Assembly: GCF_900102635.1 (NCBI RefSeq)
Contig: NZ_FMZQ01000012.1
Coordinates: forward strand, 141,379-205,378
DNA length: 64,000 nt
From: Ectopseudomonas chengduensis
Lineage (GTDB): Bacteria > Pseudomonadota > Gammaproteobacteria > Pseudomonadales > Pseudomonadaceae
Direction: 5' to 3'
The notes under the pieces were generated by a model. It had not been told where the DNA came from and made no database searches. It saw nothing but the letters and a program-made list of their open reading frames with translations. Below are positions 1 through 13,153 of the stretch, in pieces (positions within the stretch are counted from its first letter, which is position 1; each line of letters begins with the position of its first letter). The translations under genes and the position numbers were made by a program.

Positions 1-3138
<3,138 letters not shown>

Positions 3139-3142
<4 letters not shown>

Positions 3143-3615
3143 TCAAATATCCAATGACCGTTCAGGGCGCTCGCGCCCTGGAAGAAGAGCTGGCGCACCT
3201 GACCAAGGTGGTTCGCCCGAAACTCAGTCAGGACATCGGTGAAGCCCGCGAGCTGGGTGATCTCAAGGAAAACGCCGAGTACCACGCCGCGCGTGAGCAG
3301 CAGGGCATGGTCGAAGCGCGTGTGCGTGATATCGAAGGTCGTCTGCAGAACGCGGTGATCATCGATGTCACCACCATCGAGCACACCGGCAAGGTGATCT
3401 TCGGCACCACGGTGGAAATCGCCAACGTCGAGACAGACGAAAGCGTGACCTACCAGATCGTTGGCGAGGACGAAGCCGACATCAAGCAGGGCAAGATTTC
3501 CGTCGGCTCGCCTATCGCCCGTGCCTTGATTGGCAAGAATGAAGGCGATGTGGTTGCGGTGCAGACTCCCAGTGGCCTGATCGAGTACGAGATTGTCGAA
3601 GTCCGTCATATCTAA
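3139..3615 (+). CDS. greA: Transcription elongation factor GreA
   Basis: Rescues backtracked RNA polymerase by stimulating cleavage of the nascent transcript through the secondary channel. The 158 residues match the family length. An N-terminal coiled coil of about 75 residues carries the acidic tip region (GDLKENAEYHAAREQQ), followed by a C-terminal FKBP-like domain ending in YEIVEVRHI. The ATG overlaps the carB stop, which fixes the start by translational coupling. The 3' end overlaps the next frame by 23 bases. Same gene order (carB-greA) as in P. aeruginosa. Confidence 0.97.
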
Positions 3616-4033
3616 ACCGCAACAACCGTCTCGGGCGGCTGCCGTCAGTTGGCAGCTGGCCCAGACCCTCTGGGTGGGCGGCTTGTGGTTGTTGCAGTTC
3701 GTCATTCTGCCGGCCATCGGCCAAAGCGGTCTGGCGCCTCTGCTGGTGCAGGAGATAGCCACGCGGCTGGTGCCGCTACTGGTCGGTCTGACAGCGGTAT
3801 GCGTTGCGCTGCAGGCTTTTGCCTTGCTGCGCAGTGAAGGTCTGTCGAGTCTGTTGCGGGATATACGTGGGCAACTACTGCTGACCGTTGCGGCCATGGC
3901 CCTGAGCTACTTCGCTGTGTTGCGCTACTGGCCCGAGGTCGAGTATTGGCTGCGCTTCAGCTATCTGGTGATGGCATTTTGTGGGCTGTTGCTGGTGCTG
4001 CAGCCTGTGCCTGGGGCGCCAGTCAGGCGCTAA
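3593..4033 (+). CDS. DUF4149-type small membrane protein
   Basis: A 146-residue integral membrane protein of unknown function. Four hydrophobic segments can be seen, at about residues 18-40, 50-72, 85-108 and 115-138. The N-terminal pattern WQLAQTLWVGGLWLLQF resembles DUF4149/TMEM205-like proteins. The only reasonable start is TTG at 3593, inside the last codons of greA, so translation is probably coupled to greA. No good Shine-Dalgarno sequence precedes it. P. aeruginosa has a hypothetical gene in the same place. The family call is moderately sure and the function is unknown. Confidence 0.75.
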   Translation: MSKSVISKPQQPSRAAAVSWQLAQTLWVGGLWLLQFVILPAIGQSGLAPLLVQEIATRLVPLLVGLTAVCVALQAFALLRSEGLSSLLRDIRGQLLLTVAAMALSYFAVLRYWPEVEYWLRFSYLVMAFCGLLLVLQPVPGAPVRR

Positions 4034-4057
4034 CGACGCTTTCAGACGCGAATTCAT

Positions 4058-4095
4058 TCGCGATCAGGGCACGCCATGCCTGCCCGTGATCGCGA
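4058..4095. terminator. Hairpin between convergent genes
   Basis: TCGCGATCA (4058-4066) pairs with TGATCGCGA (4087-4095), and the stem is extended by GGGC/GCCC. It lies between the convergent membrane-protein gene and yhbY. No long T run follows on either strand, so termination is inferred from position. Confidence 0.45.
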
Positions 4096-4105
4096 TGGAT
4101 GCGCC

Positions 4106-4417
4106 TCAACCCTGGTAACGAATAACGTTGGACAGGTTGCGATTCGGCTTGGGGTTCTTGCGATAGAGCAGGGCGACCTTGCCAATCGACTGGACCAGTT
4201 CAGCGCGTCCGCTCTCGCACAGGGCTACAATGGCGGCCTGGCGATCCTCGCGTTCGGTGAGGCGCAGCTGTACCTTGATCAGCTCGTGATCGTTCAGGGC
4301 GCGGTCCAGTTCGGCCAGCACGCCCTCGGTCAAACCATTGTCAGCCACGATCAATACAGGTTTCAGGTGGTGGCCGATAGATTTGAATTGTTTCTTCTGC
4401 TCTTGAGTGAGCGGCAT
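4106..4417 (-). CDS. yhbY: YhbY-type CRM RNA-binding protein
   Basis: A 103-residue single-domain CRS1-YhbY (CRM) protein. The family binds pre-ribosomal RNA and associates with the pre-50S subunit. Recognisable features are the N-terminal LTQEQKKQFKSIGHHLKPV and the C-terminal VLYR-type strand (ALLYRKNPKPNRNL) that follows the GxxG-like loop region. Length and ends match the family. It is divergent from rlmE across about 90 bases, which should hold both promoters. Pairing with an rRNA methyltransferase fits a ribosome assembly role. Confidence 0.93.
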   Translation of the reverse strand: MPLTQEQKKQFKSIGHHLKPVLIVADNGLTEGVLAELDRALNDHELIKVQLRLTEREDRQAAIVALCESGRAELVQSIGKVALLYRKNPKPNRNLSNVIRYQG

Positions 4418-4507
4418 AATCGTTAGTACCTAATTCGGTCTGGAAAACGGCGCCTATCTTACCCGAGCCCGCGCAGTTATTCATGACCCGTTGAGTCAGA
4501 GGTTTCA

Positions 4508-5131
4508 GTGGCACGTTCCAAGACCAGCCAGCGTTGGCTGAAAGAACATTTCGATGATCCCTACGTGAAGATGGCGCAGAAAGACGGCTATCGTTCGCGC
4601 GCCAGCTACAAGTTGCTGGAGATCCAGGAGAAGGATCGCATCCTGCGCCCGGGCATGACCGTGGTCGATCTTGGCGCCGCGCCAGGTGGCTGGTCGCAGG
4701 TCACCAGTCGAGTGATCGGCGACAAAGGGCGGCTGATCGCCTCCGATATCCTGGAGATGGACAGCATTCCTGATGTCACCTTCATTCAGGGTGATTTCAC
4801 CGATGACGCGGTCTTCGCGCAGATTCTCGAGGCCATCGGCGAAAATCCGGTGGACCTTGTTATTTCCGATATGGCCCCCAATATGAGTGGGGTAAGAACC
4901 GCCGATCAGGCGCGTGCGATGTATCTGTGCGAGCTGGCGCTGGATCTGGCCGGGCGTGTCTTGCGTCCAGGTGGCGATTTTCTGATCAAGATTTTCCAGG
5001 GTGAAGGTTTCGACGCTTACCACAAGCAGGTGCGCGAGACGTTCGACAAGGTGCAGATGCGCAAGCCGCTGTCCTCACGCGATCGCTCCCGTGAGCAATA
5101 TCTGTTGGCGCGCGGTTTTCGCGGGATGTGA
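4508..5131 (+). CDS. rlmE: 23S rRNA (uridine-2552-2'-O) methyltransferase RlmE (FtsJ)
   Basis: Methylates U2552 in the A loop of 23S rRNA on the 50S particle, using S-adenosylmethionine. The 207 residues show the Rossmann SAM motif VDLGAAPGGWSQV near residues 53-65. The family's K-D-K-E catalytic tetrad is represented by K35, D121 (in ISDMAPNMSG) and K161 (in FLIKIFQGEGF), with a Glu near the C-terminus (SREQYLLA). The start is GTG at 4508, giving MARSKTS, which aligns with the family N-terminus. As in E. coli it precedes ftsH, here by about 160 bases. Confidence 0.96.
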   Translation: MARSKTSQRWLKEHFDDPYVKMAQKDGYRSRASYKLLEIQEKDRILRPGMTVVDLGAAPGGWSQVTSRVIGDKGRLIASDILEMDSIPDVTFIQGDFTDDAVFAQILEAIGENPVDLVISDMAPNMSGVRTADQARAMYLCELALDLAGRVLRPGGDFLIKIFQGEGFDAYHKQVRETFDKVQMRKPLSSRDRSREQYLLARGFRGM

Positions 5132-5294
5132 GTTGAAACTGGTGTCCGCCCTGTCGGTCTCAGTCGCAGAAACCTCATAAAGGGTTACAGACGGTGCCTG
5201 CGGGACGCGGGCGTTTGGTGTAAGTTAGTCGGTATATCATTGGTCGTCATGGGAAGCCCGCTTCGCCACGAGGCCTGCTTCAGAGGGTAGCTAA

Positions 5295-7217
<1,923 letters not shown>

Positions 7218-7225
7218 GGTTTCAT

Positions 7226-8077
7226 ATGTCTCAAGTGCAACACCTGAGCCGGCTACCCTGTGGTAGCCGGCTTCTTGATTTGTCCCGTCCGCAGGTGATG
7301 GGCATCCTCAATGTCACTCCTGATTCTTTCTCCGATGGTGGGCGCTTTACGGCGCGCGATGCTGCGCTGCGTCACGCCGAGCAGATGGTCGCCGCAGGTG
7401 CGACGCTGATCGATATCGGCGGTGAGTCCACCCGCCCAGGCGCCCGGGCCGTTTCTCCGACCGAAGAGCTGGAGCGGGTTGCGCCGGTGGTCGAAGCTAT
7501 CGCCCGTCAGCTCGACGTGATCATTTCCGTGGATACCTCGACGCCCGCAGTCATGCGCGAAAGTGCAAGGCTGGGCGCGGGGCTGATCAATGATGTGCGT
7601 TCGTTGCAACGTGATGGTGCTCTGGATGCGGCGGCAGATACTGGTCTGCCGGTGTGTCTGATGCATATGCGCGGCGAGCCCGGCAACATGCAGGATGATC
7701 CGCAGTATCCGGATATCGTCGCTGAGGTGCGTGATTTTCTCGTCGAGCGCATGGCTGCCTGCGCGACAGCCGGTATTCCCGCTGAGCGGATCCTGCTCGA
7801 TCCGGGCTTTGGTTTTGCCAAGACCCTGGAGCACAATCTCGCCCTGTTCAAGCGCATGAGTGAGCTCTCTGCGTTGGGGCGGCCCTTGCTGGTTGGTGTC
7901 TCACGCAAGAGCATGATCGGCAAGGTGCTTGGTCACGAGGTTGGTGGTCGCCTCTACGGTAGTCTGGCATTGGCTGCTCTGGCCTTGACCAAAGGCGCAC
8001 ATATTCTGCGCGTGCACGATGTCGCCGAAACGGTGGACGTGGTGCGCATGATCGCTGCGGTTGAAGCGGCGCAATAA
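7226..8077 (+). CDS. folP: Dihydropteroate synthase
   Basis: Condenses p-aminobenzoate with dihydropterin pyrophosphate in folate synthesis and is the sulfonamide target. The 283-residue TIM barrel has the family signatures MGILNVTPDSFSDGG near residue 25 and IDIGGESTRPGA near residue 60. The pterin/phosphate loop SRKSMIGKVLG lies near residue 228. It begins 9 bases after ftsH and is followed by glmM 13 bases later. The folP-glmM pair is conserved in gammaproteobacteria. Confidence 0.97.
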   Translation: MSQVQHLSRLPCGSRLLDLSRPQVMGILNVTPDSFSDGGRFTARDAALRHAEQMVAAGATLIDIGGESTRPGARAVSPTEELERVAPVVEAIARQLDVIISVDTSTPAVMRESARLGAGLINDVRSLQRDGALDAAADTGLPVCLMHMRGEPGNMQDDPQYPDIVAEVRDFLVERMAACATAGIPAERILLDPGFGFAKTLEHNLALFKRMSELSALGRPLLVGVSRKSMIGKVLGHEVGGRLYGSLALAALALTKGAHILRVHDVAETVDVVRMIAAVEAAQ

Positions 8078-8090
8078 CAAGGAAAGCGTT

Positions 8091-9428
8091 ATGGCTAGAA
8101 AATACTTCGGCACCGACGGTATTCGTGGTCGCGTTGGCCAGTTTCCAATTACTCCGGATTTCATGCTCAAGCTCGGTTGGGCGGCTGGCATGGCGTTTCG
8201 CAAGCAGGGCAAGTGCCGCATCCTGATCGGTAAGGACACGCGTATCTCTGGCTACATGTTCGAGTCCGCCCTCGAGGCGGGGCTGGCTGCCGCAGGTGCG
8301 GACGTGCAACTGCTCGGGCCGATGCCGACGCCGGCGATTGCCTATCTGACGCGCACTTTCCAGGCCGATGCCGGTATCGTCATCAGTGCTTCGCACAATC
8401 CGCATGACGATAACGGCATCAAGTTCTTTTCCAGCGAAGGCACCAAGCTTCCGGACGATGTCGAGGCGATGATCGAAGAGTTGCTCGATCAGCCGATGAC
8501 CGTGGTGGAGTCCGCCGGGATCGGCAAGGCTTCGCGGATCAACGATGCCTCCGGTCGCTACATCGAGTTCTGCAAGGGCAGTGTGCCCAGTGGCACCAGC
8601 TTCAAAGGCCTGAAGATCGTCATCGATTGCGCCCATGGCGCTGCCTACAAGGTCGCGCCTAGCGTGTTTCGCGAGCTGGGTGCGGAGGTTCGAGTCATTT
8701 CGGCGCAGCCCGACGGTCTCAATATCAATGATGCTTGCGGTTCCACGCACATTGCCGCGTTGCAGGCTGAAGTGGTCGCACAGCAGGCTGATCTGGGTAT
8801 CGCCTTCGATGGCGATGCTGATCGTGTGCTGATGGTCGACCAATATGGTGCGGTGGTCGATGGTGATGAGCTGTTGTTCATCATTGCGCGTGATCTGCAG
8901 GAGCGTGGGCGGCTGCGTGGTGGTGTGGTCGGCACGCTGATGAGCAATCTCGGGCTGGAACTGGCTCTGGCCGATCTGAACATCCCATTCATTCGCGCCA
9001 ATGTCGGCGATCGTTATGTGATCGCTGAATTGTTGGCGCGCAACTGGCAGCTCGGTGGCGAGAATTCCGGGCACCTGGTGTGCTTCCAGCACACCACGAC
9101 TGGCGATGCGATTATTGCGGCCCTGCAGGTTTTGATGGCGCTCAAGCGCCGCGGTCAGAGCCTGGTTGATGCGCGCAGCGATCTGAAGAAGTGTCCGCAG
9201 GTGCTGGTCAATGTGCGATTCTCCGGCGCTGTCGATCCGCTCGAGCATCCGTCGGTGAAGGAAGCCTGCGCGCGGGTGACCGAGAGCATGGCTGGACGTG
9301 GTCGAGTGCTGCTGCGCAAGTCCGGCACCGAGCCGCTGGTGCGGGTGATGGTCGAAGGTGACGAGGAAAGCTCGGTTCGCGGCTATGCCGATGAATTGGC
9401 TAAGATTGTTGCCGAAGTCTGTGCTTGA
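8091..9428 (+). CDS. glmM: Phosphoglucosamine mutase
   Basis: Interconverts glucosamine-6-phosphate and glucosamine-1-phosphate on the route to UDP-GlcNAc for peptidoglycan and LPS. The 445 residues show MARKYFGTDGIRG at the start and the phosphoserine loop ISASHNPHDDNG with Ser101 as the phosphorylated residue. The metal site is DGDADR near 240, and the C-terminal phosphate-binding loop is RKSGTEPLVRVM. The frame is open 30 bases further upstream, but ATG 8091 is preceded by AAGGAAAG and matches the family N-terminus. Confidence 0.97.
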   Translation: MARKYFGTDGIRGRVGQFPITPDFMLKLGWAAGMAFRKQGKCRILIGKDTRISGYMFESALEAGLAAAGADVQLLGPMPTPAIAYLTRTFQADAGIVISASHNPHDDNGIKFFSSEGTKLPDDVEAMIEELLDQPMTVVESAGIGKASRINDASGRYIEFCKGSVPSGTSFKGLKIVIDCAHGAAYKVAPSVFRELGAEVRVISAQPDGLNINDACGSTHIAALQAEVVAQQADLGIAFDGDADRVLMVDQYGAVVDGDELLFIIARDLQERGRLRGGVVGTLMSNLGLELALADLNIPFIRANVGDRYVIAELLARNWQLGGENSGHLVCFQHTTTGDAIIAALQVLMALKRRGQSLVDARSDLKKCPQVLVNVRFSGAVDPLEHPSVKEACARVTESMAGRGRVLLRKSGTEPLVRVMVEGDEESSVRGYADELAKIVAEVCA

Positions 9429-9493
9429 TTGCGCTTGCTACCGAGGGTGCTCTTGGGTAACATCTGCGCCCTCTTTGATCGACGAGGTAAAAC

Positions 9494-10249
9494 ATGCGTC
9501 GCCCCTTGGTCGCTGGTAACTGGAAAATGCACGGTACCCGCGCAAGCGTCGCAGAGCTGATCGAAGGTGTACGTCAGCAGGTACTGCCTGCTGATGTCGA
9601 TGTTGCGGTGTTTCCCTCCAGTCTGCATATCGCTCAGGTCGTCGAAGGCCTGAATGGTAAAGCGGTGAAGGTTGGAGCGCAGGATTGTGCGGCACAAGTA
9701 GAGCAGGGCGCCTTGACTGGTGAGCTGGCAGTTAGTCAGTTGGTCGACGGCGGTTGTGAGCTGGTGCTTGTTGGTCACTCCGAGCGTCGCCTGATTCTGG
9801 GTGAAAGTGACGAAGTGGTCGTGCGCAAGTTTGCAGCGGTACAGGCTGCAGGTTTGACTCCCGTGCTCTGTGTGGGGGAGACCCGCGAGCAACGTGAAGC
9901 GAATAAAACGCTGGGTGTAGTGGGTGGCCAGTTGGCCGCAGTGATCGGCGCGCTGGGTGTCGATGTGCTGAAAAACGCCGTAGTGGCCTATGAGCCTGTA
10001 TGGGCCATTGGTACCGGGTTGACCGCTACGCCCGAGCAGGCTCAGGAAGTGCACGCAGCAATCCGTGCGCAAGTTGCGCAGCTCGATGCTGGTGTCGCGA
10101 GTGGGCTGAGAATTCTTTATGGCGGCAGTGTGAAGGCCGTCAGTGCAGCCGAGTTGTTCGGCATGCAGGATATCGATGGGGGGCTTGTGGGTGGAGCCTC
10201 TCTGAATGCGGATGAATTCGGTGCGATCTGTCGCGCTGCAGGAAACTGA
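9494..10249 (+). CDS. tpiA: Triosephosphate isomerase
   Basis: Interconverts dihydroxyacetone phosphate and glyceraldehyde-3-phosphate. A 251-residue TIM barrel with the catalytic Lys11 (GNWKMHG), His95 (VGHSERR) and the Glu of AYEPVWAIGTG, which also opens the flexible loop 6. The C-terminal phosphate loop is YGGSVK. The ATG follows GACGAGGTAAAAC. The next gene, secG, starts 4 bases after the stop, an arrangement shared with other pseudomonads. Confidence 0.98.
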   Translation: MRRPLVAGNWKMHGTRASVAELIEGVRQQVLPADVDVAVFPSSLHIAQVVEGLNGKAVKVGAQDCAAQVEQGALTGELAVSQLVDGGCELVLVGHSERRLILGESDEVVVRKFAAVQAAGLTPVLCVGETREQREANKTLGVVGGQLAAVIGALGVDVLKNAVVAYEPVWAIGTGLTATPEQAQEVHAAIRAQVAQLDAGVASGLRILYGGSVKAVSAAELFGMQDIDGGLVGGASLNADEFGAICRAAGN

Positions 10250-10252
10250 AGA

Positions 10253-10630
10253 ATGCTGGAAACAGTCATTGTTGTTCTGCACCTGCTGGGTGCGATCGGG
10301 ATTGTGGTGCTGGTGCTGTTGCAGCAGGGTAAAGGCGCTGACGCGGGTGCGTCGTTCGGTTCGGGTGCTTCGGCAACTGTATTCGGAAGCCAAGGTTCCT
10401 CTACCTTTCTGAGTAAGTTTACTGGTATACTCGCCGCGGCTTTTTTCATTACCAGCTTGGGTTTAGCGTTCTTTGCTAAAGAAAAAGCTGATGCACTGAC
10501 TCAAGTTGGTCTGCCAGATCCAGCGGTTCTGGAAGTTCAACAAAAACCGGCTGTCGAAGATGTGCCGGTGCTCGAAGAGCAAGCTCCAGCATCCGATGCT
10601 TCGGATGTGCCGGAGGCTCCAGGGCAGTAA
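10253..10630 (+). CDS. secG: Preprotein translocase subunit SecG
   Basis: Small inner-membrane partner of SecY and SecE that assists protein export. The 125 residues contain two hydrophobic helices (about 1-22 and 52-72) separated by a cytoplasmic loop with the family pattern LLQQGKGADAGASFGSGAS. The C-terminal tail is long, acidic and proline-rich, as is usual for gammaproteobacterial SecG. It starts directly after tpiA and ends 7 bases before tRNA-Leu, so the tRNA may be processed from a longer transcript. Confidence 0.95.
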   Translation: MLETVIVVLHLLGAIGIVVLVLLQQGKGADAGASFGSGASATVFGSQGSSTFLSKFTGILAAAFFITSLGLAFFAKEKADALTQVGLPDPAVLEVQQKPAVEDVPVLEEQAPASDASDVPEAPGQ

Positions 10631-10637
10631 CAGTTTT

Positions 10638-10723
10638 GCCGAGGTGGTGGAATTGGTAGACACGCTACCTTGAGGTGGTAGTGGCCATAGGCTGTAGGGG
10701 TTCGAGTCCCCTCCTCGGTACCA
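10638..10723 (+). tRNA. tRNA-Leu (anticodon GAG)
   Basis: An 86-nt class II tRNA with an encoded CCA end. Acceptor GCCGAGG pairs with CCTCGGT (G1-U72 wobble). The anticodon stem CTACC/GGTAG encloses TTGAGGT, giving GAG, which reads CUC and CUU. A long variable arm and a GGGG-TTCGAGT-CCCC T arm are present. Confidence 0.96.
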
Positions 10724-10730
10724 TACTCAA

Positions 10731-10758
10731 GAAAGCCCGCAGTTCGCGGGCTTTCTTG
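10731..10758 (+). terminator. Terminator after tRNA-Leu
   Basis: The perfect stem GAAAGCCCGC / GCGGGCTTTC with a 5-base loop is followed by a short T-rich tail. It lies just 3' of tRNA-Leu and upstream of the next promoter, so it should end the tpiA-secG-tRNA-Leu transcript. Confidence 0.8.
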
Positions 10759-10774
10759 TTGCTGGAGTGTTTGG

Positions 10775-10804
10775 TTGACCCTCGCCAGGGGGTGGCCGTA
10801 TAAT
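10775..10804 (+). promoter_or_regulatory. Sigma-70 promoter of the initiator tRNA / rimP operon
   Basis: TTGACC (10775-10780) and a perfect TATAAT (10799-10804) are 18 bases apart. A GC-rich discriminator (TCCGGCCC) follows. GC-rich discriminators are typical of stringently controlled stable-RNA promoters. The tRNA starts 17 bases after the -10 box. Confidence 0.85.
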
Positions 10805-10820
10805 TCCGGCCCAGCTTTGA

Positions 10821-10897
<77 letters not shown>

Positions 10898-10906
10898 GTT
10901 TCAGCA

Positions 10907-10928
10907 GGCCCCTTTTCAGGGGCTTTTT
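10907..10928 (+). terminator. Terminator after tRNA-fMet
   Basis: GGCCCC / GGGGC stem with loop TTTTCA and a TTTTT tail, ten bases after the tRNA CCA end. Probably partial, since rimP-nusA-infB lies downstream with no other obvious strong promoter. Confidence 0.75.
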
Positions 10929-10975
10929 GTTAGCTGAAAGACAGTGTCCGTTGGTATTTACGGCGGATTGAAGGG

Positions 10976-10997
10976 ATGGGCGTTTCGCCCATTTTTT
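10976..10997 (+). terminator. Second hairpin-T terminator, in the rimP leader
   Basis: ATGGGCG / CGCCCAT with loop TTT and a T6 run, ending 30 bases before the rimP start. It is a good intrinsic terminator inside the leader of an essential operon, so it may act as an attenuator or leaky terminator, or NusA may modulate it. Confidence 0.75.
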
Positions 10998-11026
10998 ATT
11001 TGCACAGCATGCACGAGGGCCGTTAA

Positions 11027-11485
11027 GTGTCGAGCAAGCTAGAACAGTTGCAGGCCTTGTTGGCCCCAGTAATCGAGGCGCTCGGTTACCAATGTTGGGG
11101 CATCGAGTTCCTGTCGCAGGGGCGTCATTCGCTGCTGCGTGTCTATATCGATAAAGCCGATGGCATCCTGATCGACGATTGTGAAATCGTCAGCCGTCAG
11201 CTCAGTGGTGTACTCGATGTCGAGGATCCGATTACCTCGGAGTACACACTGGAAGTTTCTTCTCCTGGCATGGATCGTCCGTTGTTCACTCTCGAACAGT
11301 TTGCGACGCATGCCGGTGAACAGGTGAAGATCAAGCTGCGTTCGCCTTTCGACGGGCGTCGTAACTTCCAGGGCCTCCTTCGCGGTGTGGAGGAGCAGGA
11401 CGTGGTAGTTCAGGTGGATGACCACGAGTATCTGTTGCCGATCGACCTGATCGACAAGGCCAATATCATCCCCCGATTTGATTGA
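11027..11485 (+). CDS. rimP: Ribosome maturation factor RimP
   Basis: Needed for assembly of the 30S subunit. The 152 residues have the family length and the features GYQCWGIEFLSQGRHSLLRVYID, with ISDC-like acidic positions (DDCEIVSRQLSGVLDVEDPI), then EVSSPGMDRPLF and a C-terminal SH3-like domain. The start is GTG at 11027, preceded by GAGGGC. First gene of the conserved rimP-nusA-infB operon, downstream of the initiator tRNA. Confidence 0.95.
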   Translation: MSSKLEQLQALLAPVIEALGYQCWGIEFLSQGRHSLLRVYIDKADGILIDDCEIVSRQLSGVLDVEDPITSEYTLEVSSPGMDRPLFTLEQFATHAGEQVKIKLRSPFDGRRNFQGLLRGVEEQDVVVQVDDHEYLLPIDLIDKANIIPRFD

Positions 11486-11645
11486 GATGCGGATTCTGTG
11501 GCGCTGCTGGACTGTCGATTGTCGGCGCAGCGCAAGCGACACAGATGGCGCGAAGGTAGCACGGCAGCTCACGAAGATAGCGCCAATGGCGTGAACGTGA
11601 AGCGGACTGCGCAGAACCAATGGATTGCGAAAGGCGAGGCGTACG

Positions 11646-13127
11646 ATGAGCAAAGAAGTACTGCTGGTTGTTGAGTCGGTATCCAACGAAAAGGGTGTAC
11701 CGGCCAGCGTGATTTTCGAGGCGCTGGAGCTGGCTCTGGCAACCGCCACCAAGAAGCGTTTCGAGGACGAAGTCGACCTGCGTGTGTCGATCAACCGTCA
11801 GAACGGTAGCTACGAAACTTTCCGCCGCTGGACCGTGGTCGATGAGTCCGAGTTCGAGGACCCGGCCTACCAGGTGACCGAGGACATGCCGCAGGCCGTT
11901 GAGGCCAACGCCAAGATCGGTGACGTGCTCGAAGAGAAGGTTGATTCCATCGAGTTCGGTCGCATCGCCGCGCAAACCGCCAAGCAGGTCATCGTGCAGA
12001 AAGTGCGCGAGGCCGAGCGTGCTCAGGTGGTAGACGCCTACCGCGAGCGCCTGGGTGAGATCATCTCCGGCACCGTGAAGAAGGTCACCCGCGACAACGT
12101 CATCGTCGACCTGGGCAACAACGCCGAGGCGCTGCTGGCCCGTGAAGACATCATTCCGCGCGAGACTTTCCGCGTTGGTGTGCGGCTGCGTGCCCTGCTC
12201 AAGGAAATTCGTACCGAGAACCGCGGCCCGCAACTGATCCTGTCGCGTACCGCTCCGGAAATGCTGATCGAGCTGTTCCGCATCGAAGTACCGGAAATCG
12301 CCGAAGGGCTGATCGACGTCAAGGCCGCCTCCCGTGATCCGGGTTCGCGCGCCAAGATCGCCGTGCGCTCCAAGGACAAGCGTATCGACCCGCAGGGTGC
12401 CTGCATCGGTATGCGTGGTTCGCGCGTCCAGGCCGTTTCCGGCGAACTGGGCGGTGAGCGCGTCGATATCGTGCTGTGGGACGACAACCCCGCGCAGTTC
12501 GTTATCAATGCCATGTCGCCGGCTGAAGTGGCTGCGATCATCGTCGATGAAGATGCCCATGCCATGGACATCGCCGTTGGCGAAGACAACCTGGCCCAGG
12601 CCATTGGTCGTGGCGGTCAGAACGTGCGTCTTGCCAGTCAGTTGACCGGCTGGACCCTGAACGTGATGACCGAAGCGGACATTCAGGCCAAGCAACAGGC
12701 AGAAACCGGCGACATCCTGCAGTCCTTCATCGACGAGCTGGAAGTCGACGAAGAACTGGCTCAAGTCCTGGTCGAAGAGGGTTTCACCAGTCTCGAAGAG
12801 ATTGCCTACGTACCCATGGAAGAAATGCTCAGTATCGATGGCTTCGACGAGGAGATCGTCAATGAGCTGCGTGCACGGGCTAAGGATCGTCTGCTGACCA
12901 AGGCGATCGCCAACGAGGAGAAGTTGGCCGATGCCCATCCGGCAGATGATCTGCTGGAACTGGAAGGCATGGACAAGGCGCTGGCTCTAGAGCTTGCGCT
13001 GCGCGGCGTGATTACCCGTGAAGACCTGGCCGAGCAGTCTATTGACGACCTGCTCGACATCGACGGCATCGACGAAGAGCGTGCCGGCAAGCTGATCATG
13101 GCCGCCCGAGCCCATTGGTTCGAATAA
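11646..13127 (+). CDS. nusA: Transcription termination/antitermination factor NusA
   Basis: Binds RNA polymerase and modulates pausing, intrinsic termination and rRNA antitermination. The 493 residues show an N-terminal polymerase-binding domain (MSKEVLLVVE), an S1 domain near 135-200, and two KH domains (IAVRSKDKRIDPQGACIG near 235-300 and IGRGGQNVRLASQL near 320). Two acidic C-terminal repeats follow, as expected for gammaproteobacteria. The frame extends 21 bases upstream, but ATG 11646 fits the family start. Confidence 0.97.
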   Translation: MSKEVLLVVESVSNEKGVPASVIFEALELALATATKKRFEDEVDLRVSINRQNGSYETFRRWTVVDESEFEDPAYQVTEDMPQAVEANAKIGDVLEEKVDSIEFGRIAAQTAKQVIVQKVREAERAQVVDAYRERLGEIISGTVKKVTRDNVIVDLGNNAEALLAREDIIPRETFRVGVRLRALLKEIRTENRGPQLILSRTAPEMLIELFRIEVPEIAEGLIDVKAASRDPGSRAKIAVRSKDKRIDPQGACIGMRGSRVQAVSGELGGERVDIVLWDDNPAQFVINAMSPAEVAAIIVDEDAHAMDIAVGEDNLAQAIGRGGQNVRLASQLTGWTLNVMTEADIQAKQQAETGDILQSFIDELEVDEELAQVLVEEGFTSLEEIAYVPMEEMLSIDGFDEEIVNELRARAKDRLLTKAIANEEKLADAHPADDLLELEGMDKALALELALRGVITREDLAEQSIDDLLDIDGIDEERAGKLIMAARAHWFE

Positions 13128-13153
13128 GCGGTTGCGGCCGAGGAGAAAGATGC

